Of a stretch of 64,000 nucleotides of DNA, positions 63,445 to 64,000 are shown in pieces. The stretch is taken from the NCBI RefSeq assembly GCF_041287255.1, contig NZ_JBGGTX010000002.1, positions 310,001-374,000 of the forward strand, given 5' to 3'. The translations under genes were made by a program, and so were the position numbers. How positions within the stretch are numbered: the first letter of the stretch is position 1; every line of letters starts with the position of its first letter. The notes below the pieces were generated by a model. That model searched no databases and was not told the DNA's origin. It saw only the letters and a list, made by a program, of their open reading frames with translations. The stretch is from Tamlana flava (GTDB lineage Bacteria > Bacteroidota > Bacteroidia > Flavobacteriales > Flavobacteriaceae).

Positions 63445-64000
63445 ATGAGTTTAAGAACATTAATATTAATCATAATCAATAGCCTTATTTTTTTGGTTAT
63501 TTTAATGTTGTCTATTACATTTTATAGTCAGTTTTCAAAAGCGTTGGATGATAGAATTTTTCTTCAGCTCAATTCCATAAAAACCCTAAAGCAGGTACAA
63601 GTTGAAAATTTGATAAAAAGTGAATGGGCTAAATTTCTGAATTCAAAACCCACAGATTTCCCTATGGATAGCATTGCATTAAAACTGCCAAAATCTGTAT
63701 TAACTACTTCCGGGATATTTGATTTCACCAAGTATAATATCAACGGACAAACAGCTATAGGTTTGGTTTCGGTTGCTGACAACCAAGCCAAAGTGAAGAT
63801 TATTGACTATAACAAGATTAAGGAAATATTGCTGGAACGCACAGGAATGGGTAGCAGCGGCGAATCTTATTTAGTTGGGGAAGATTTTCACCTAAGGTCA
63901 CAATCGCGTTTTGTGCCAGAGGAAACGCCGTCTTCCATATTTGCTAAAACCAAAGCCGCTGTTGACGCTATTTCAGGAAACGCAGGGAAAGCTATAATAA
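63445..64000 (+). CDS. Cache-type membrane sensor protein, partial (cut by window edge)
   Basis: An open frame from ATG 63445 to the window end, about 185 codons with no stop. It starts with a transmembrane segment (RTLILIIINSLIFLVILMLS) and continues as an extracytoplasmic domain. The segment ILLERTGMGSSGESYLVGED is the typical end of a Cache-type sensor domain in histidine kinases, chemoreceptors and cyclases. The signalling output domain lies beyond the window, so the class cannot be told. Confidence 0.8.
   Translation, partial: MSLRTLILIIINSLIFLVILMLSITFYSQFSKALDDRIFLQLNSIKTLKQVQVENLIKSEWAKFLNSKPTDFPMDSIALKLPKSVLTTSGIFDFTKYNINGQTAIGLVSVADNQAKVKIIDYNKIKEILLERTGMGSSGESYLVGEDFHLRSQSRFVPEETPSSIFAKTKAAVDAISGNAGKAII

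Noticed and set aside
1..64000. Insertion sequences, transposases, integrases or prophage genes
   Set aside because: No transposase or integrase motifs or flanking terminal repeats were seen; the tRNA-Cys shows no repeated 3' end next to an integrase.

Overview
The window is a stretch of AT-rich chromosome from a Bacteroidota species, almost certainly a marine member of the Flavobacteriaceae. Support comes from SusC/SusD pairs, type IX secretion (T9SS) C-terminal sorting domains, Flavobacteriaceae-type families (DUF6090, DUF3826, head-GIN), surface-lipoprotein export signals after the lipobox cysteine, and a one-component propeller/LuxR sensor. I cannot name the genus.

Left flank (1-20.8 kb) is housekeeping: a SulP anion permease with a long C-terminal extension, an MBL-fold hydrolase, a subtilisin-like lipoprotein with a large insert, an M1 aminopeptidase lipoprotein, a DUF3826 protein, an AstE/AspA-type hydrolase beside a GCS2-ligase/CBS fusion, RnpA, a C-terminal processing protease, a double-OmpA protein, a GNAT acetyltransferase, a CDF metal exporter, RpiB, RNase R, DUF6090, YbjQ and a GIN-domain protein. 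A 548-bp AT-rich gap between rpiB and rnr carries a perfect DnaA box and is a candidate, unproven, replication origin.

Centre (20.8-56 kb) is a large beta-1,3-glucan (laminarin-type) polysaccharide utilization locus (PUL). A membrane-spanning propeller/Y_Y_Y/LuxR regulator is followed by SusC, SusD and two PKD-type surface glycan-binding lipoproteins. Next comes a predicted clan GH-A glycosidase fused to an outer-membrane beta-barrel, a CBM-like lipoprotein, a GH16 laminarinase lipoprotein and a PKD/CBM lipoprotein. A third cluster holds a cytoplasmic GH149-type beta-1,3-glucan phosphorylase, a GH17 lipoprotein, a GH30 lipoprotein, a GPH-family sugar symporter and a cytoplasmic GH17. The locus ends with a T9SS-exported CBM-like protein, a T9SS-exported GH81 endo-beta-1,3-glucanase and a GH3 lipoprotein. 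Sorting signals suggest a division of labour: GH81, GH16 and the barrel-fused enzyme cut polymer outside or at the surface; SusCD and the binding proteins import oligosaccharides; GH17, GH30 and GH3 trim them in the periplasm; the symporter carries short oligosaccharides inward, where the second GH17 and the phosphorylase finish the job with partial energy conservation as glucose-1-phosphate. Three promoter regions in the locus share a two-part DNA element, a candidate operator for the LuxR-type regulator.

Right flank (56-64 kb) holds a LysE-type exporter, a TolB-like/TPR membrane protein, tRNA-Cys(GCA), FolB, a GlnRS with a C-terminal extension, DUF1761, a GNAT/FemAB-like protein and the start of a Cache-type membrane sensor cut by the window edge. 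Family assignments rest on motifs read by eye; no database search was possible.
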